Below, in pieces: positions 48,665-58,101 of a stretch of 64,000 nucleotides of DNA. This DNA comes from AV40 sp035568175 (GTDB lineage: Bacteria; Verrucomicrobiota; Verrucomicrobiia; Chthoniobacterales; UBA10450): NCBI GenBank assembly GCA_035568175.1, contig DATMON010000012.1, positions 122,819-186,818 of the forward strand, written 5' to 3'. The position numbers and the translations under genes were made by a program. Numbering within the stretch: the stretch's first letter is position 1; each line of letters begins with the position of its first letter. The notes under the pieces are model-generated. The model was given only the letters and a program-made list of their open reading frames with translations. It searched no databases and was not told the DNA's origin.

Positions 48665-50728
48665 TCACGCTGTCTTGGACCAGGCGCGCAAAACTTCCGC
48701 CACACTCCAGGCCTGCGCGATGCAGCCGCCGGCGTGGTGCGGCTCGCTCGCGTCAAAAACTTCACTGATCGTACCAATGCCGTTGTCGCTGAGATGGACC
48801 GGGAAAGTTTCAAGAAATTTGCGACCGGCCGCCCGATCAAGAGGATGAACTTTCAGCCAAGAGTCGATGAATGGCCCGATGAGCCAGGCCCAAACCGTGC
48901 CCTGATGATATGCGCCGTCGCGCGAACGCAAATCGCCCGAATAAATCGGTTTGTAATCGGGACTGTCCGGCGAAAGCGTGCGCAGGCCGACCGGCGTAAC
49001 CAATTTTTTTTCTACAACCTCGACCACGGATTTCCAGTGTTTTGCATCGAGCACCGGGTGATCGAGCGAAATGGCGAAGAGTTGGTTTGGCCGGCAAGAA
49101 GGATCGGAATCGGAACCACCGTCAACATCGACAACGTCGTAGAGATAACCGCCCTCTGAATACCAGAATCGATTATTAAACGAAACGCGCGCGCGTTCCG
49201 CATGCTGGTCGTAGGTTTGCGCGGAAGCGTCATCGCCATTTTCGCGCAACCAATTCGCGAGTAGGCAAAGTGCGTTGTACCAAAGTGCGTTGATCTCCAC
49301 CGCCTTGCCGCGGCGCGGTGTGACCACCCAGTCCCCCATCTTGGCGTCCATCCAGGTCAGTTGATAACCATCCTCGCCTTGTGCGAGCAGACCGTCGTTT
49401 GGGTCGACATGAATGTTGAACCGCGTGCCGCGCAAATGATGTTCGGCGATGTCGATCAACGTCGGGAGAAGAAGCTGCAATGTTGTGCGGTCGGCGGTTC
49501 GCTCGAAATAACGGCCGAGCGCGTGAAAGAACCACAGCGTTGCGTCGGCGGTGTTGTATTTGCCTTCCTTGGCGCCATCGGGAAACATGTTCGGAATCAG
49601 ACCGTCCCGGACGTAATGCACGAACGTGCGCAGGATGTAACCGGCCTCGAGCAATCTCCCCGTGATCAAAGTCAGGCCTTCGAGGCTGATCATTGTGTCG
49701 CGTCCCCAGTCGGTGAACCAGTGATATCCGGCGATGACGGTGCGGACTTCGTCGCCGGCGGCGTGTGCGCGCGCGGCTTCTTCGAACCGCCCCGCCGGCG
49801 TGATGACAAATTGATCCGCGGCGAAAACCAGCTCGGCTGGAAAACTTTGGCGCACCTTTGGAATCGCGCCGTGAAGCAAGCGGGCGCGGCGTTCGCGCTC
49901 AGCCGCGAGAACATCTTCGGGGCTCAGGACGTTGACGATATCCCACGGCTCGGTTGACCCCACTAACGTCGCCGTGCTTTGCTCGGTCAGATCGACACGA
50001 AAGAATCCCGGGCTCCAGAGCTCGCCTTCGAAGGCATAACCACGCTGCTGCTCAATCCGATAAGCGACCTGAGGAATTTTGGCTGGAGCAATGGTGAACG
50101 CAGTTTCCCGGCCGTGCAGCTGCATACGAAGCGGCGGTAGTTTTCGGCGGGCCGCGGCGATTTCGTAACGACCATCAACCGCCGTAAGTTTGTAAGGCGC
50201 GGCCAGTTCCGAATCGACCGGCGCTTCATGATGCCGAAAATGAAACGCCGGACGCAACTCGAGTCGCGGCGGCTTTCCTTTCGAGATCACTTGATAGCTG
50301 ACATGGACCGTGTTCTGCAAGTGAGGCAGCAACACGCGCTTCTCGACCACGACATTGCGAACATGATAAGTCCAAACGGGGAGCCCATCTTCGAGGCGGA
50401 ACTCAGTTAAAAAATCGGCAGCTTTCAAATCGAGCTGTCCGCCGGCGCGTTCTTCCGCGCCGAGCGAAACGACGTCGTCGTCACTGAAGCGGAGAAATTC
50501 AGATACGTGATTCCACATCACGATCCGTCCGAGCGGAGCCGGCAGCGCCGCGATGAGCAATCCGTGATAGCGACGCGTGACTGCGCCGGAAACGGTGCCG
50601 GACGCGTACCCGCCAAGTCCGTTGGTCACGAGCCATTCGCGAGTTAGCAAAAGCTCGCGGGACATTCGCGTTCCGTCCCACGGCATCGAACGGATGACGG
50701 GCCCGATCGTTTCAAATTGCTTGTTCAT
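48665..50728 (-). CDS. Amylo-alpha-1,6-glucosidase (glycogen debranching enzyme)
   Basis: This 687-residue enzyme belongs to the archaeal/bacterial GDE family (GH133-like). The N-terminal domain shows EWLVTNGLGGYASGTVSG and TRRYHGLLIAALP, both diagnostic. The (alpha/alpha)6 catalytic barrel has AGYHWFTDWGRDTMISLEGL, MFPDGAKEGKYNTADATLWF and the late YHQGTVWAWLIGPF. It hydrolyses alpha-1,6 branch points of glycogen or maltodextrins. The treZ gene lies 28 bases upstream on the same strand, so the pair is likely one alpha-glucan operon. Confidence 0.93.
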   Translation of the reverse strand: MNKQFETIGPVIRSMPWDGTRMSRELLLTREWLVTNGLGGYASGTVSGAVTRRYHGLLIAALPAPLGRIVMWNHVSEFLRFSDDDVVSLGAEERAGGQLDLKAADFLTEFRLEDGLPVWTYHVRNVVVEKRVLLPHLQNTVHVSYQVISKGKPPRLELRPAFHFRHHEAPVDSELAAPYKLTAVDGRYEIAAARRKLPPLRMQLHGRETAFTIAPAKIPQVAYRIEQQRGYAFEGELWSPGFFRVDLTEQSTATLVGSTEPWDIVNVLSPEDVLAAERERRARLLHGAIPKVRQSFPAELVFAADQFVITPAGRFEEAARAHAAGDEVRTVIAGYHWFTDWGRDTMISLEGLTLITGRLLEAGYILRTFVHYVRDGLIPNMFPDGAKEGKYNTADATLWFFHALGRYFERTADRTTLQLLLPTLIDIAEHHLRGTRFNIHVDPNDGLLAQGEDGYQLTWMDAKMGDWVVTPRRGKAVEINALWYNALCLLANWLRENGDDASAQTYDQHAERARVSFNNRFWYSEGGYLYDVVDVDGGSDSDPSCRPNQLFAISLDHPVLDAKHWKSVVEVVEKKLVTPVGLRTLSPDSPDYKPIYSGDLRSRDGAYHQGTVWAWLIGPFIDSWLKVHPLDRAAGRKFLETFPVHLSDNGIGTISEVFDASEPHHAGGCIAQAWSVAEVLRAWSKTA

Positions 50729-50756
50729 CGATGCTTGCGGTCGATTGGAAACTGGA

Positions 50757-52688
50757 TCATCCGAACTTCCTTCGCGCCGGTTGCTTTCTCGGCTCTTTCT
50801 CGGGCACCAAACGCAACGCCACCGTCGCCTCCGCCGGTACGGTCCATTTGTCTTGCGTGGCCACGGTTGCGGTTCCAGACCCGCCGTAGCGCGCCGATTC
50901 GCTCGACCAAATAGTTTCCCATTCCAAACCGAGTGGCGGTGCGAGCAATGGCTCGGGAATCGGGTTCAGTTCGCGACTTTCGCCAAAGTTGACCACCAAA
51001 AGTCGATCGTCCCGGTTATCCTCGCTGAAGTAACGCAGGAGAAAACTGGCCGGACCGAGGACCGCCCCGTCCGCGCCGTTTGTTTTCTGTTCGCGAAAAC
51101 GCGAGTCTTCGCGGCGCAGCCCCAAAAGATCGACATGGAGATCGTAAAGCTCCTGGTTTTTTTGGCGCTCGCTAAAATCAAGCTTGCAGCTGACAAACGA
51201 TGTCGGATCGGAAGGTACCGGTAAACGTTCCTGCACTTCCTTTGTTGCCAGGGAAGGGAACTGCGCCAGAAATGCGAAGCGCCCTTTGCGAATTGACTCG
51301 CGCATCTGACCATCGCCCACATCGGTGAAAAATATGAACGGGGTGGAGGCGCCGAACTCCTGGCCTTGAAAAAGGAGCGGCGTCCATGGTCCGAGCAAAA
51401 GCAGCGCCGTCATGGCGCGGTAGCGGCCAGGCGAGCTTTGAAATCGCAGGCGTTCGCCCGTCGCCGTGTTTGAAACTTGATCGTGGTTCTCAATGAAGGC
51501 GACGAACGCCTGAGGGGGAGAACCGAAAGTCGGCGTGCCGCGCGGTGCTTCTTGCCAGAAATAGGGTTGTCCTTGAAACAAATAACCGTATTTGGCTGCG
51601 GAAATAAATTCCTGCGGCGTGCCGAGAAAATCGCTGTAGTACGCTTCCCGCCTTCCGGTCAGTGCGACGACGGCGCTATGATGGAAATCGTCGTTCCAAA
51701 CCGCATCGAGATCGTCGCCGCCTTCAGTGCGGGGGCGGATGAGCTTGGTAACCTGCCGCTCGTTTTCGGCGATTAAAATGATCGAGCGCGGAGCAGCGGC
51801 TTTGCGGGCGGCCCGACCGACCGCGCCGATGATATATTGGTCCGATTTATCATGGATCGCATCGGTCGCGTCGAAGCGGAAGCCGTCAAAGTGGAATTCG
51901 TCGATCCAGTAACGGCCATTGGTGATGTAAAATTCGCGGACCGGTGTCGAGTTCGGCCCATCGAAATTAATTGAATCGCCCCAGTCGGTTTCCTGTTCGC
52001 GGATGAGGTAATCGTCCGAATAAATTGCAAGATAATTTCCGTCCGGACCGAAATGGTTGTAGACAACGTCGAGAATAACAGCCAGGCCTAACGAGTGCGC
52101 GCGATCCACGAAGGCGCGCAGATCATCCGGCGTTCCGTAGAGGTGAAATGGCGCGAAAAGATTAACTCCATCGTAGCCCCATCCGAAATTTCCCGGGAAA
52201 TCGGCGATTGGCATCATTTCAACAACTGTGATTCCGATGCGTGCCAGTTCGGCCAGTTGTTCCGACGCTGCGTGCCACGTTCCTTCTTTGGTGAAAGTGC
52301 CAACGTGCATTTCGTAAATGATTTGCCCCTTCATTTTCACACCGCGCCATTTTGAATCCGTCCACGCGAACTGCGCGGGATCGACAATGCACGAAGACCC
52401 GTGTGGACCGTGGGGTTGAAATCGCGACGCCGGATCGGGATGAAAATGCTCGGCGTTGTTTACGCGAAAGCGGTAGAGGCCTTCGGCGCCGACCTTCGCA
52501 CTGCCCGAAAAATAGCCGCCCTCTTCGCGGACGAGCGGATGAAATGTGCGCTTTGCATCCTTTCTCGCGCTTTCTTCCAACACAACATCGACAGCCTGGG
52601 CTTTCGGCGCCCAGAGACGGAAATGGATTTGGTTTGGGCCGATTAGTTCGGCCCCAATCGGATATCGGCGAGAAATCCCGCGCTCCAT
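50757..52688 (-). CDS. treZ: Malto-oligosyltrehalose trehalohydrolase
   Basis: TreZ (643 residues) releases trehalose from maltooligosyl-trehalose. An N-terminal CBM48-like domain (IHFRLWAPKAQAVDVVLEE) precedes a GH13 barrel: region I DVVYNHFG, region II DGFRFDATDA (the nucleophile aspartate), region III acid IILIAENE, and region IV AFIENHDQVSN. EMHVGTFTKEGTW is characteristic of TreZ. The partner treY is not in the window. A TGTCGATCTT motif lies at 51126-51135. Confidence 0.93.
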   Translation of the reverse strand: MERGISRRYPIGAELIGPNQIHFRLWAPKAQAVDVVLEESARKDAKRTFHPLVREEGGYFSGSAKVGAEGLYRFRVNNAEHFHPDPASRFQPHGPHGSSCIVDPAQFAWTDSKWRGVKMKGQIIYEMHVGTFTKEGTWHAASEQLAELARIGITVVEMMPIADFPGNFGWGYDGVNLFAPFHLYGTPDDLRAFVDRAHSLGLAVILDVVYNHFGPDGNYLAIYSDDYLIREQETDWGDSINFDGPNSTPVREFYITNGRYWIDEFHFDGFRFDATDAIHDKSDQYIIGAVGRAARKAAAPRSIILIAENERQVTKLIRPRTEGGDDLDAVWNDDFHHSAVVALTGRREAYYSDFLGTPQEFISAAKYGYLFQGQPYFWQEAPRGTPTFGSPPQAFVAFIENHDQVSNTATGERLRFQSSPGRYRAMTALLLLGPWTPLLFQGQEFGASTPFIFFTDVGDGQMRESIRKGRFAFLAQFPSLATKEVQERLPVPSDPTSFVSCKLDFSERQKNQELYDLHVDLLGLRREDSRFREQKTNGADGAVLGPASFLLRYFSEDNRDDRLLVVNFGESRELNPIPEPLLAPPLGLEWETIWSSESARYGGSGTATVATQDKWTVPAEATVALRLVPEKEPRKQPARRKFG

Positions 52689-52764
52689 GGCTGCACCCTA
52701 CACAAAATGCGCGGATGCGCAGTGAGAGCTTGATCAAAATTTCTTAACCCGCTCAAATCGTGGC

Positions 52765-53706
52765 GTGAACGGCGGCGAACCGAAGATCGAGATCCTCAAA
52801 CCATTCGGCGAAGCGTTCGAGCTGACAAAGAAAATCCTGTTTCAACCATTCAGCTTCGAAAAATGGCTCGTGATTGGTTTCGCCGCGTTTCTGTCCGGGC
52901 ATTTTGCCGGTATGGGTTTCAATTTTCCAGTGGGCGGTTTTCCGCCGCACCAGGCGAATCCAAACTTTGGCTCGGCTGATTGGGACCAATGGAAGCCGTG
53001 GCTGGCAATCGTGATTGTTGCTGGTGGTATCGTGGTGGTCGCCTTGATCGTCGTCTTCTCATGGCTAAAAGCGCGTGGCAGTTTTATTTTTACTGACTGC
53101 GTTGTTCGAAATCGCGCGGCAATCGCCGGACCGTGGCGCGAGTATCGCCGCGAAGGAAATAGTTATTTTCTTTTTCTTCTCGTCGTGATGCTCGTCTCGT
53201 TCGTCTTTTTTGGATTACTCTTCTTGTTGGTTTGGGTTCCCTTTCAACTGTTCAGCCAGAGTCATGGCAGCCACACAATAATTGCTCTGTTGGTAATTTT
53301 TTTCCTTTTCCTTTTCATCTTGTGGATTTGCTTCGCACTCTTTTTCGGTGTGACCAGCTATTTCATGGTGCCGGTGATGTACATTCGCCGTTGTCGTGCG
53401 GTGGAAGCCTTTCCTCAAGTTGCCCGATTGGTTTTGGACAACGGTGGCTACTTCGTCTTGTTTTGTTTGTTTTCGATTTGTCTTTTCCTAGGAGCGGGGA
53501 TGATTGGCGGAATCGCGACATGCGCGACCTGCTGCCTTGCATCGTTGCCGTATGTCGGGACGGTGATTTTGCTGCCCATCTTTGTCTTCTTCCGCTCGTT
53601 CGGTCTGCGTTTCATTCGGCAATTCGGTCCAGATTATGATGTCTGGGCTGCGATGCCTGAGTCGTCGCCAACGCCGCCCGCAATTCCGCCGCCGTTGCCG
53701 AGTTAA
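52765..53706 (+). CDS. Multi-pass membrane protein, unknown function
   Basis: This 313-residue protein has about six membrane helices arranged in two sets of three. The first cytosolic segment (EILKPFGEAFELTKKILFQPF followed by FEKWLVIGFAAFLSG) and the region PVMYIRRCRAVEAFPQVARL resemble DUF4013/DUF7544-type membrane proteins. The C-terminus is a proline-rich tail (SPTPPAIPPPLPS). It starts with GTG (52765) and is divergent from treZ. Its 3' end is 1 base from the 3' end of the convergent glycosyltransferase gene. Confidence 0.7.
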   Translation: MNGGEPKIEILKPFGEAFELTKKILFQPFSFEKWLVIGFAAFLSGHFAGMGFNFPVGGFPPHQANPNFGSADWDQWKPWLAIVIVAGGIVVVALIVVFSWLKARGSFIFTDCVVRNRAAIAGPWREYRREGNSYFLFLLVVMLVSFVFFGLLFLLVWVPFQLFSQSHGSHTIIALLVIFFLFLFILWICFALFFGVTSYFMVPVMYIRRCRAVEAFPQVARLVLDNGGYFVLFCLFSICLFLGAGMIGGIATCATCCLASLPYVGTVILLPIFVFFRSFGLRFIRQFGPDYDVWAAMPESSPTPPAIPPPLPS

Positions 53707-53707
53707 A

Positions 53708-56110
53708 TTATACTTCGGTCGCCGCCCAGAATTTCCGAAAAGCGTTCGGCCAGGTGCGATTAATGACGCTTTCGCGAGCGACGGCGCCCATACGCTTTCG
53801 TCGCTCCGGATCGGCAACGAGTTCCCGAATTGCACGGGTCAAATCTTCGACGTCGTGCGATTTGGTGATTAAGCCGTTGCGATCGTTCTCGACCAATTCT
53901 TTTGGCCCGCCCGAATCGGAGACGATCACCGGGACGCCGGAGGCTTGCGCTTCAATGATCACGTTGCCGAACGTGTCGGTGGTGCTCGGAAAAACGAAGA
54001 TATCGGCCGACGCGTAAGCGGCAGCCAGTTCTTGGCCGGTCAAATATCCGGTGAACAGAGCTTCCGGAAGCGATTCGGAAAACTCACGCGAATATGGTCC
54101 GTGGCCGACGACGCAAAGTTGAATCGACAATCCTTCGTCGCGCAAACGCCGGTAAGCTTCCGCTAAAAGATCGAGATCCTTCTCCCGCGAAACGCGACCC
54201 ACATAAAGCAATCGGATCTGTCCGTTCTTGGCGCCGAACTTTTCGAAGAACGCGGGATCGCGCCGGGTGGGGTGAAACAGTTGGGTGTCGAGTCCGCGCG
54301 GGAAGATTTTCAATTTCTCCGGATCAAACCCGCGCTTGACCCAGCTGTCCCGATATTCCTCCGAGTTCACGAAGACGGTATCGAGCTGGTTATAGAACCA
54401 GTGCATGTAACGCCAGGTCACGCTTTCGAGAAAACTGTCTTCCGTTAGAATGCGGACGTATTGCGGAAAATCCGTGTGATAGATCCCGCTTGTTCGGAGG
54501 TTGAGCATTTTGGCCGCGAGCAGCGCCGTCAGACCGATCGGTCCGGGCGTGCTGATGATGACTTCGCTGAATCGTTCCCGCTGGATGTAATCGAGCATTT
54601 GCAAAATCGGTGGGAAACTCAGCTTTTGCAGCTCGTATTCGGGCAACTCAAATTCGCCGATCGGCTTGAAATTCTTGATCGGGATATCATCCACCGTCAG
54701 TTCGTTGCGCGACGTGATGACGATCAACTCTTTTCCGGCGACCGCGCTGGCTGCGGTCATTTTGCGAATGGTCGTGGCCACGCCGTTGACGTCTTCGAGC
54801 GTGTCGGTGAACCAGGCGCGCTTGTTGTTTTGCAAAGCGTCCGGGATTTTTCCGGTCAGCTCCTGGAAAATTTTTTGCAACCATTTGCGTGAGGGCGCCT
54901 GGCTATGAAAGCCGTAGATGTAGGGCCCGAGGACGATCAGGATCGGCGCGATCGCGGTCAGCGCCTGCACGCTTTCGAGCATGTTTCCTGTGCTGATTTG
55001 CTGGACGAATTTTTGGAAAAAACGAAAGGCGAGCTGTTCGGCTACGAGATTCGCCATCAAAAAAGTCCGTCGCTCCGGCCCCGACCCACCCTGGAGCTCG
55101 GATGCGAGATTCGCTTTCACTTCCGCCTGCTGGAACTGGCTCGAGAGTTCGTTCCAGAGCGACATGTTCGCTGGCTTCATCATCTCGAATATTTTTCCGG
55201 AAAGTACTCCTTGCGCGAACACGCTCGCTTTGTCCTTCAGCGTCAACTCCGTTGGGTCGCGGCCTTCCATAAATCGCGAGAACATTTGCTCGATCAGCGC
55301 GCCGCTTGGCCCGAGCTTTTCGTGGAAATGGTCCTGAATGAAACAAGCGAGGGTGTTGTAAAATCCGTGCGAGAGCGCGAGCGGCGTGCCGCCTTCACCG
55401 CGGGCCTGGCAAGCGCCGGTCCGGATGTGAGTCAAAAATTTTTCGATTGAATCCGCTGGCGGTGTCTCGGTAAAAGCCGAGGCGATGAATTGTCCGCCGT
55501 GATCGTCCGAGCCTCCGACCAAAATCTTTTTCCATGGCTCGCGATGGGTCGGCTCGAGATTGTGTCGCTCCGCGAACTTCTCGATCTTCTCCGGCGTCAA
55601 CGACGCAAAGAGTTCCTGCGCCAGCTCGCTCAGGAGCGTGTCACGCAAGCCGTTGACGCCCTCGAAATGTTTGAAGAGCAAAATCAGTCGTTCGAGATGC
55701 GACGCTTCGAGTTTGCCATTCACGCTGTAGAGCGGATGCGCGACCGCGTGCGCAATTTGGCCGCTCTGTAAATAGCGCTGCAGCGCAAAAATATTGTCCC
55801 GAATGATAACGATATCATCGTGGTGCTTTTCGGTGATGCCCCAGACCAGGATGTGAATCTTGCAGGGATCCTGCGGAAAATAAGTCGTCACCTGCTCGCT
55901 GATGAACGTGTTCGGCAGATCGCGGATCTTCAAACAACCGTCGATTGTGTCGTGGTCGGTGACGGTCACGAAATCCATTCCGCGTTCGAGCAGCTGTCGA
56001 TGGAGCTCACGCGGGTCGGAATAGGAATCGGGAAAATCAAATCGGCGGAAAAGCCATTCTTCCGAGCGGGCGCTGAAGCGTGAGTGAATGTGAAGGTCAC
56101 ATTTGCTCAT
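53708..56110 (-). CDS. PHP-domain / GT4 glycosyltransferase fusion
   Basis: This 800-residue protein starts with a PHP phosphoesterase domain (CDLHIHSRFSAR and VTVTDHDTIDGCL, the metal-binding histidines and aspartate), covering about 1-260. A helical middle region follows. The C-terminal 390 residues are a GT4 GT-B glycosyltransferase: VISTPGPIGLTALLAAKM, YVGRVSREKDLDLLAEAY, and the EX7E-type donor site FPSTTDTFGNVIIEAQASG. The fusion may make a phosphorylated sugar and transfer it, or process its own product. The downstream gene is a DUF2334 deacetylase, but that lies upstream in transcription, 6 bases away. Confidence 0.87.
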   Translation of the reverse strand: MSKCDLHIHSRFSARSEEWLFRRFDFPDSYSDPRELHRQLLERGMDFVTVTDHDTIDGCLKIRDLPNTFISEQVTTYFPQDPCKIHILVWGITEKHHDDIVIIRDNIFALQRYLQSGQIAHAVAHPLYSVNGKLEASHLERLILLFKHFEGVNGLRDTLLSELAQELFASLTPEKIEKFAERHNLEPTHREPWKKILVGGSDDHGGQFIASAFTETPPADSIEKFLTHIRTGACQARGEGGTPLALSHGFYNTLACFIQDHFHEKLGPSGALIEQMFSRFMEGRDPTELTLKDKASVFAQGVLSGKIFEMMKPANMSLWNELSSQFQQAEVKANLASELQGGSGPERRTFLMANLVAEQLAFRFFQKFVQQISTGNMLESVQALTAIAPILIVLGPYIYGFHSQAPSRKWLQKIFQELTGKIPDALQNNKRAWFTDTLEDVNGVATTIRKMTAASAVAGKELIVITSRNELTVDDIPIKNFKPIGEFELPEYELQKLSFPPILQMLDYIQRERFSEVIISTPGPIGLTALLAAKMLNLRTSGIYHTDFPQYVRILTEDSFLESVTWRYMHWFYNQLDTVFVNSEEYRDSWVKRGFDPEKLKIFPRGLDTQLFHPTRRDPAFFEKFGAKNGQIRLLYVGRVSREKDLDLLAEAYRRLRDEGLSIQLCVVGHGPYSREFSESLPEALFTGYLTGQELAAAYASADIFVFPSTTDTFGNVIIEAQASGVPVIVSDSGGPKELVENDRNGLITKSHDVEDLTRAIRELVADPERRKRMGAVARESVINRTWPNAFRKFWAATEV

Positions 56111-56116
56111 ATATAT

Positions 56117-56926
56117 TTAGAGGCCGCGCTTGAGGCGCTGCTCTCCGATCCAATCCTGGTAGGTCATTGGCGTCCTTCGCCCGTCCATCTTACTGATAAG
56201 ATCGCCAATCTGCCGCCAAATGGCCGGATGCGAAAAATCGGGCGGGTGAACACTCAGACGCACGAGCGGTTTGCTCTCGAGGGCGCGGTTCAGCGTTGCG
56301 TTCCAAGCCAGACTGACCGCACGCCGCCAACTTTTGCGAACGCTATAAACCAGCGATCTCGCCGGAAACGTGTCGCCTGTGCGGAGATCGCGCACTGTTC
56401 GGAGGCGAGTGGTGTATTCTATTTCCACATCGCGTGCGGCACGCTCTCCTTCACCGCTCAGTAACCATGCGGGCGCGATGAAACCGCGCGGCCTGAATCC
56501 AGATGCGAGAAACTCGTCGCGGGCCGTCTTGATTCGCCGAAACGCTTCGTCGTATCCAAGATCGTAAAATTCGCCTTCGCCCTGAGTGTAGAATTGGGTC
56601 ACGAATTTCTCGAGCAAGCGTTCGTGCGCTTGCGGCCGTCGCTCGTGAAAATATCCATGAATGACGATCTCGTTCCCAGCCGCTTCCAAGTTGCGCAGCC
56701 AGGAAACGAATTGTCGATCTTGCATCGATGCGCCCTGGTGATGGTAATCGGGAACGACAAGAAGCGAGCAGTGCCGGATGCCTTTTGCTGTCAGCTCAGA
56801 AACAATCTTGTCCACGGTCAGTTGCGTGGCGGGGGCAACATCGTGAATAGAAACGACCAAAGAATCCTTGGTCGCACTCGCCGCGGCGACAACGGGCAGA
56901 AACTGCGTGGCCACAGCCGATGTCAT
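56117..56926 (-). CDS. DUF2334-family polysaccharide deacetylase-like protein
   Basis: This 269-residue protein has the NodB-type fold of DUF2334. Metal-site motifs are VVSIHDVAPAT and GNEIVIHGYFHERR; the C-terminal histidine is in VRLSVHPPDF. Family members are predicted carbohydrate deacetylases. It is the first gene of a two-gene unit with the PHP-GT4 gene, so the two probably act in the same surface glycan or glycolipid pathway. A TGTCGATCTT motif lies at 56712-56721 in the MQDRQF segment. Confidence 0.85.
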   Translation of the reverse strand: MTSAVATQFLPVVAAASATKDSLVVSIHDVAPATQLTVDKIVSELTAKGIRHCSLLVVPDYHHQGASMQDRQFVSWLRNLEAAGNEIVIHGYFHERRPQAHERLLEKFVTQFYTQGEGEFYDLGYDEAFRRIKTARDEFLASGFRPRGFIAPAWLLSGEGERAARDVEIEYTTRLRTVRDLRTGDTFPARSLVYSVRKSWRRAVSLAWNATLNRALESKPLVRLSVHPPDFSHPAIWRQIGDLISKMDGRRTPMTYQDWIGEQRLKRGL

Positions 56927-56970
56927 TTTCCCAAATTTTCGACCCCGCTACCCGTGCAAACAAGCGCAAA

Positions 56971-56994
56971 CTGTAGCCGGTTCGACTGCTACAA
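56971..56994. repeat. Minimal TTGTAG/CTACAA remnant
   Basis: CTGTAG ... CTACAA with only 12 bases between: outer arms without the inner hairpins. Read on the minus strand, TTGTAG supplies the stop codon of the EVE gene. Confidence 0.65.
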
Positions 56995-57396
56995 CGCCAT
57001 CCGGACGATGAACTTGAAGTCTTTGGCGGCCAGGGGCATGACCGAGAGACGGGATTGTCGGACGAGCGCAATGCTGTTGAGCGCCGGTTTTGCTTTGATT
57101 TCGCGTAACGTGACCGGCTTCGGTAGCGCTTTGACCGGGGCAAGATCGACTGCACTCCAATCACCCTCTTTCGCCGTCGCATCGCGGTAAGCAGTGCGCG
57201 CGACTTTGGCGATGCCGACCACCGCTTTGTCTTCGCCGCTATGATAAAACAAAACTTCGTCGCCCTTCGACATCCGGCGAAGGTTATTGCGCGCCGCGAA
57301 ATTCCGGACGCCGGTCCAGCTTGTGCTGCCATCGGCAACAAAATCTGACCACGAGTAATCGGATGGTTCCTGTTTCACGAGCCAGAAATTCTTCAT
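56989..57396 (-). CDS. EVE domain protein
   Basis: This 135-residue, single-domain EVE protein (PUA-like fold) has WLVKQEPSDYSWSDF, SWTGVRNFAARNNLRRM, and EVLFYHSGEDKAVVGIAKV, the standard core. EVE domains bind modified bases in nucleic acids. The TAG stop is part of a TTGTAG remnant. It is divergent from tmk; the 56-base gap holds a TGTCGATCTT motif at 57424-57433. Confidence 0.92.
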   Translation of the reverse strand: MKNFWLVKQEPSDYSWSDFVADGSTSWTGVRNFAARNNLRRMSKGDEVLFYHSGEDKAVVGIAKVARTAYRDATAKEGDWSAVDLAPVKALPKPVTLREIKAKPALNSIALVRQSRLSVMPLAAKDFKFIVRMAL

Positions 57397-57423
57397 CGCT
57401 TCAATTTAACGCGGTTCGACAAT

Positions 57424-57433
57424 TGTCGATCTT
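57424..57433 (+). repeat. TGTCGATCTT motif upstream of tmk
   Basis: Intergenic copy of the over-represented 10-mer, here as the 12-mer ATTGTCGATCTT, 20 bases before the tmk start. Confidence 0.85.
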
Positions 57434-57452
57434 TGTTTGAAGATTCGAGCTC

Positions 57453-58100
57453 ATGGCGCATCTGCCTTTTGTCACATTTGAAGGCTCGGAGGGTTGTGGA
57501 AAATCGACCCAGGTGCAATTGCTGGCCACCCGTCTCGAGATACTGGGCGTTCCATTTCTCATCACCCGCGAACCGGGCGGCACGCCGATTGGCGAATCGA
57601 TCCGCGAGCTGTTGCAATTCGCGCCGCAAAGCGCGGGGATGACTCCGGAGACGGAACTGCTTCTTTTTGAGGCAAGCCGAAGTCAGCTGGTCCGTGAGGT
57701 GATCAAGCCCGCGTTGGATAGCGGCAAATGCGTAATCGCGGACCGTTTTTTCGATTCCACGACTGTTTATCAAGGCGTCGCGCGCAAACTGGATCGAAAG
57801 ATTGTGCGACAATTAAACACGTTCGCTGTCGGTGATTGTGTTCCCGACATTACATTTTGGCTTGATGTCGACCTCGAAACGGCGCGCTCCCGAATGAAAC
57901 AGCCGCGGCGGCCGGACCGGATGGAACAACAATCGGACGAGTTTTATGAGCAGGTTCGCGACGGTTATCTGGAGCTGGCCAAGTGGCAGCGAGACCGAGT
58001 TATCGTGGTAAAGGGCTGGCAGTCGCCGCACGAGATCGAGAAGGAAATTTGGGAAACGCTCTGTTGGCGTTTTCCAAATCTGGTGAAGCCTGCGGATTGA
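57453..58100 (+). CDS. tmk: Thymidylate kinase
   Basis: This 215-residue enzyme makes dTDP from dTMP. The P-loop is FEGSEGCGKST, the DRX motif is in ADRFFDSTTVYQGVAR, and the substrate loop has TREPGGTPIGESIRELL. The LID region RMKQPRRPDRMEQQSDEF is present. The start is an ATG (MAHLPFVTF). The stop is one base from the start of the polymerase III delta' gene, a classical tmk-holB pair. Confidence 0.96.
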   Translation: MAHLPFVTFEGSEGCGKSTQVQLLATRLEILGVPFLITREPGGTPIGESIRELLQFAPQSAGMTPETELLLFEASRSQLVREVIKPALDSGKCVIADRFFDSTTVYQGVARKLDRKIVRQLNTFAVGDCVPDITFWLDVDLETARSRMKQPRRPDRMEQQSDEFYEQVRDGYLELAKWQRDRVIVVKGWQSPHEIEKEIWETLCWRFPNLVKPAD

Positions 58101-58101
58101 T

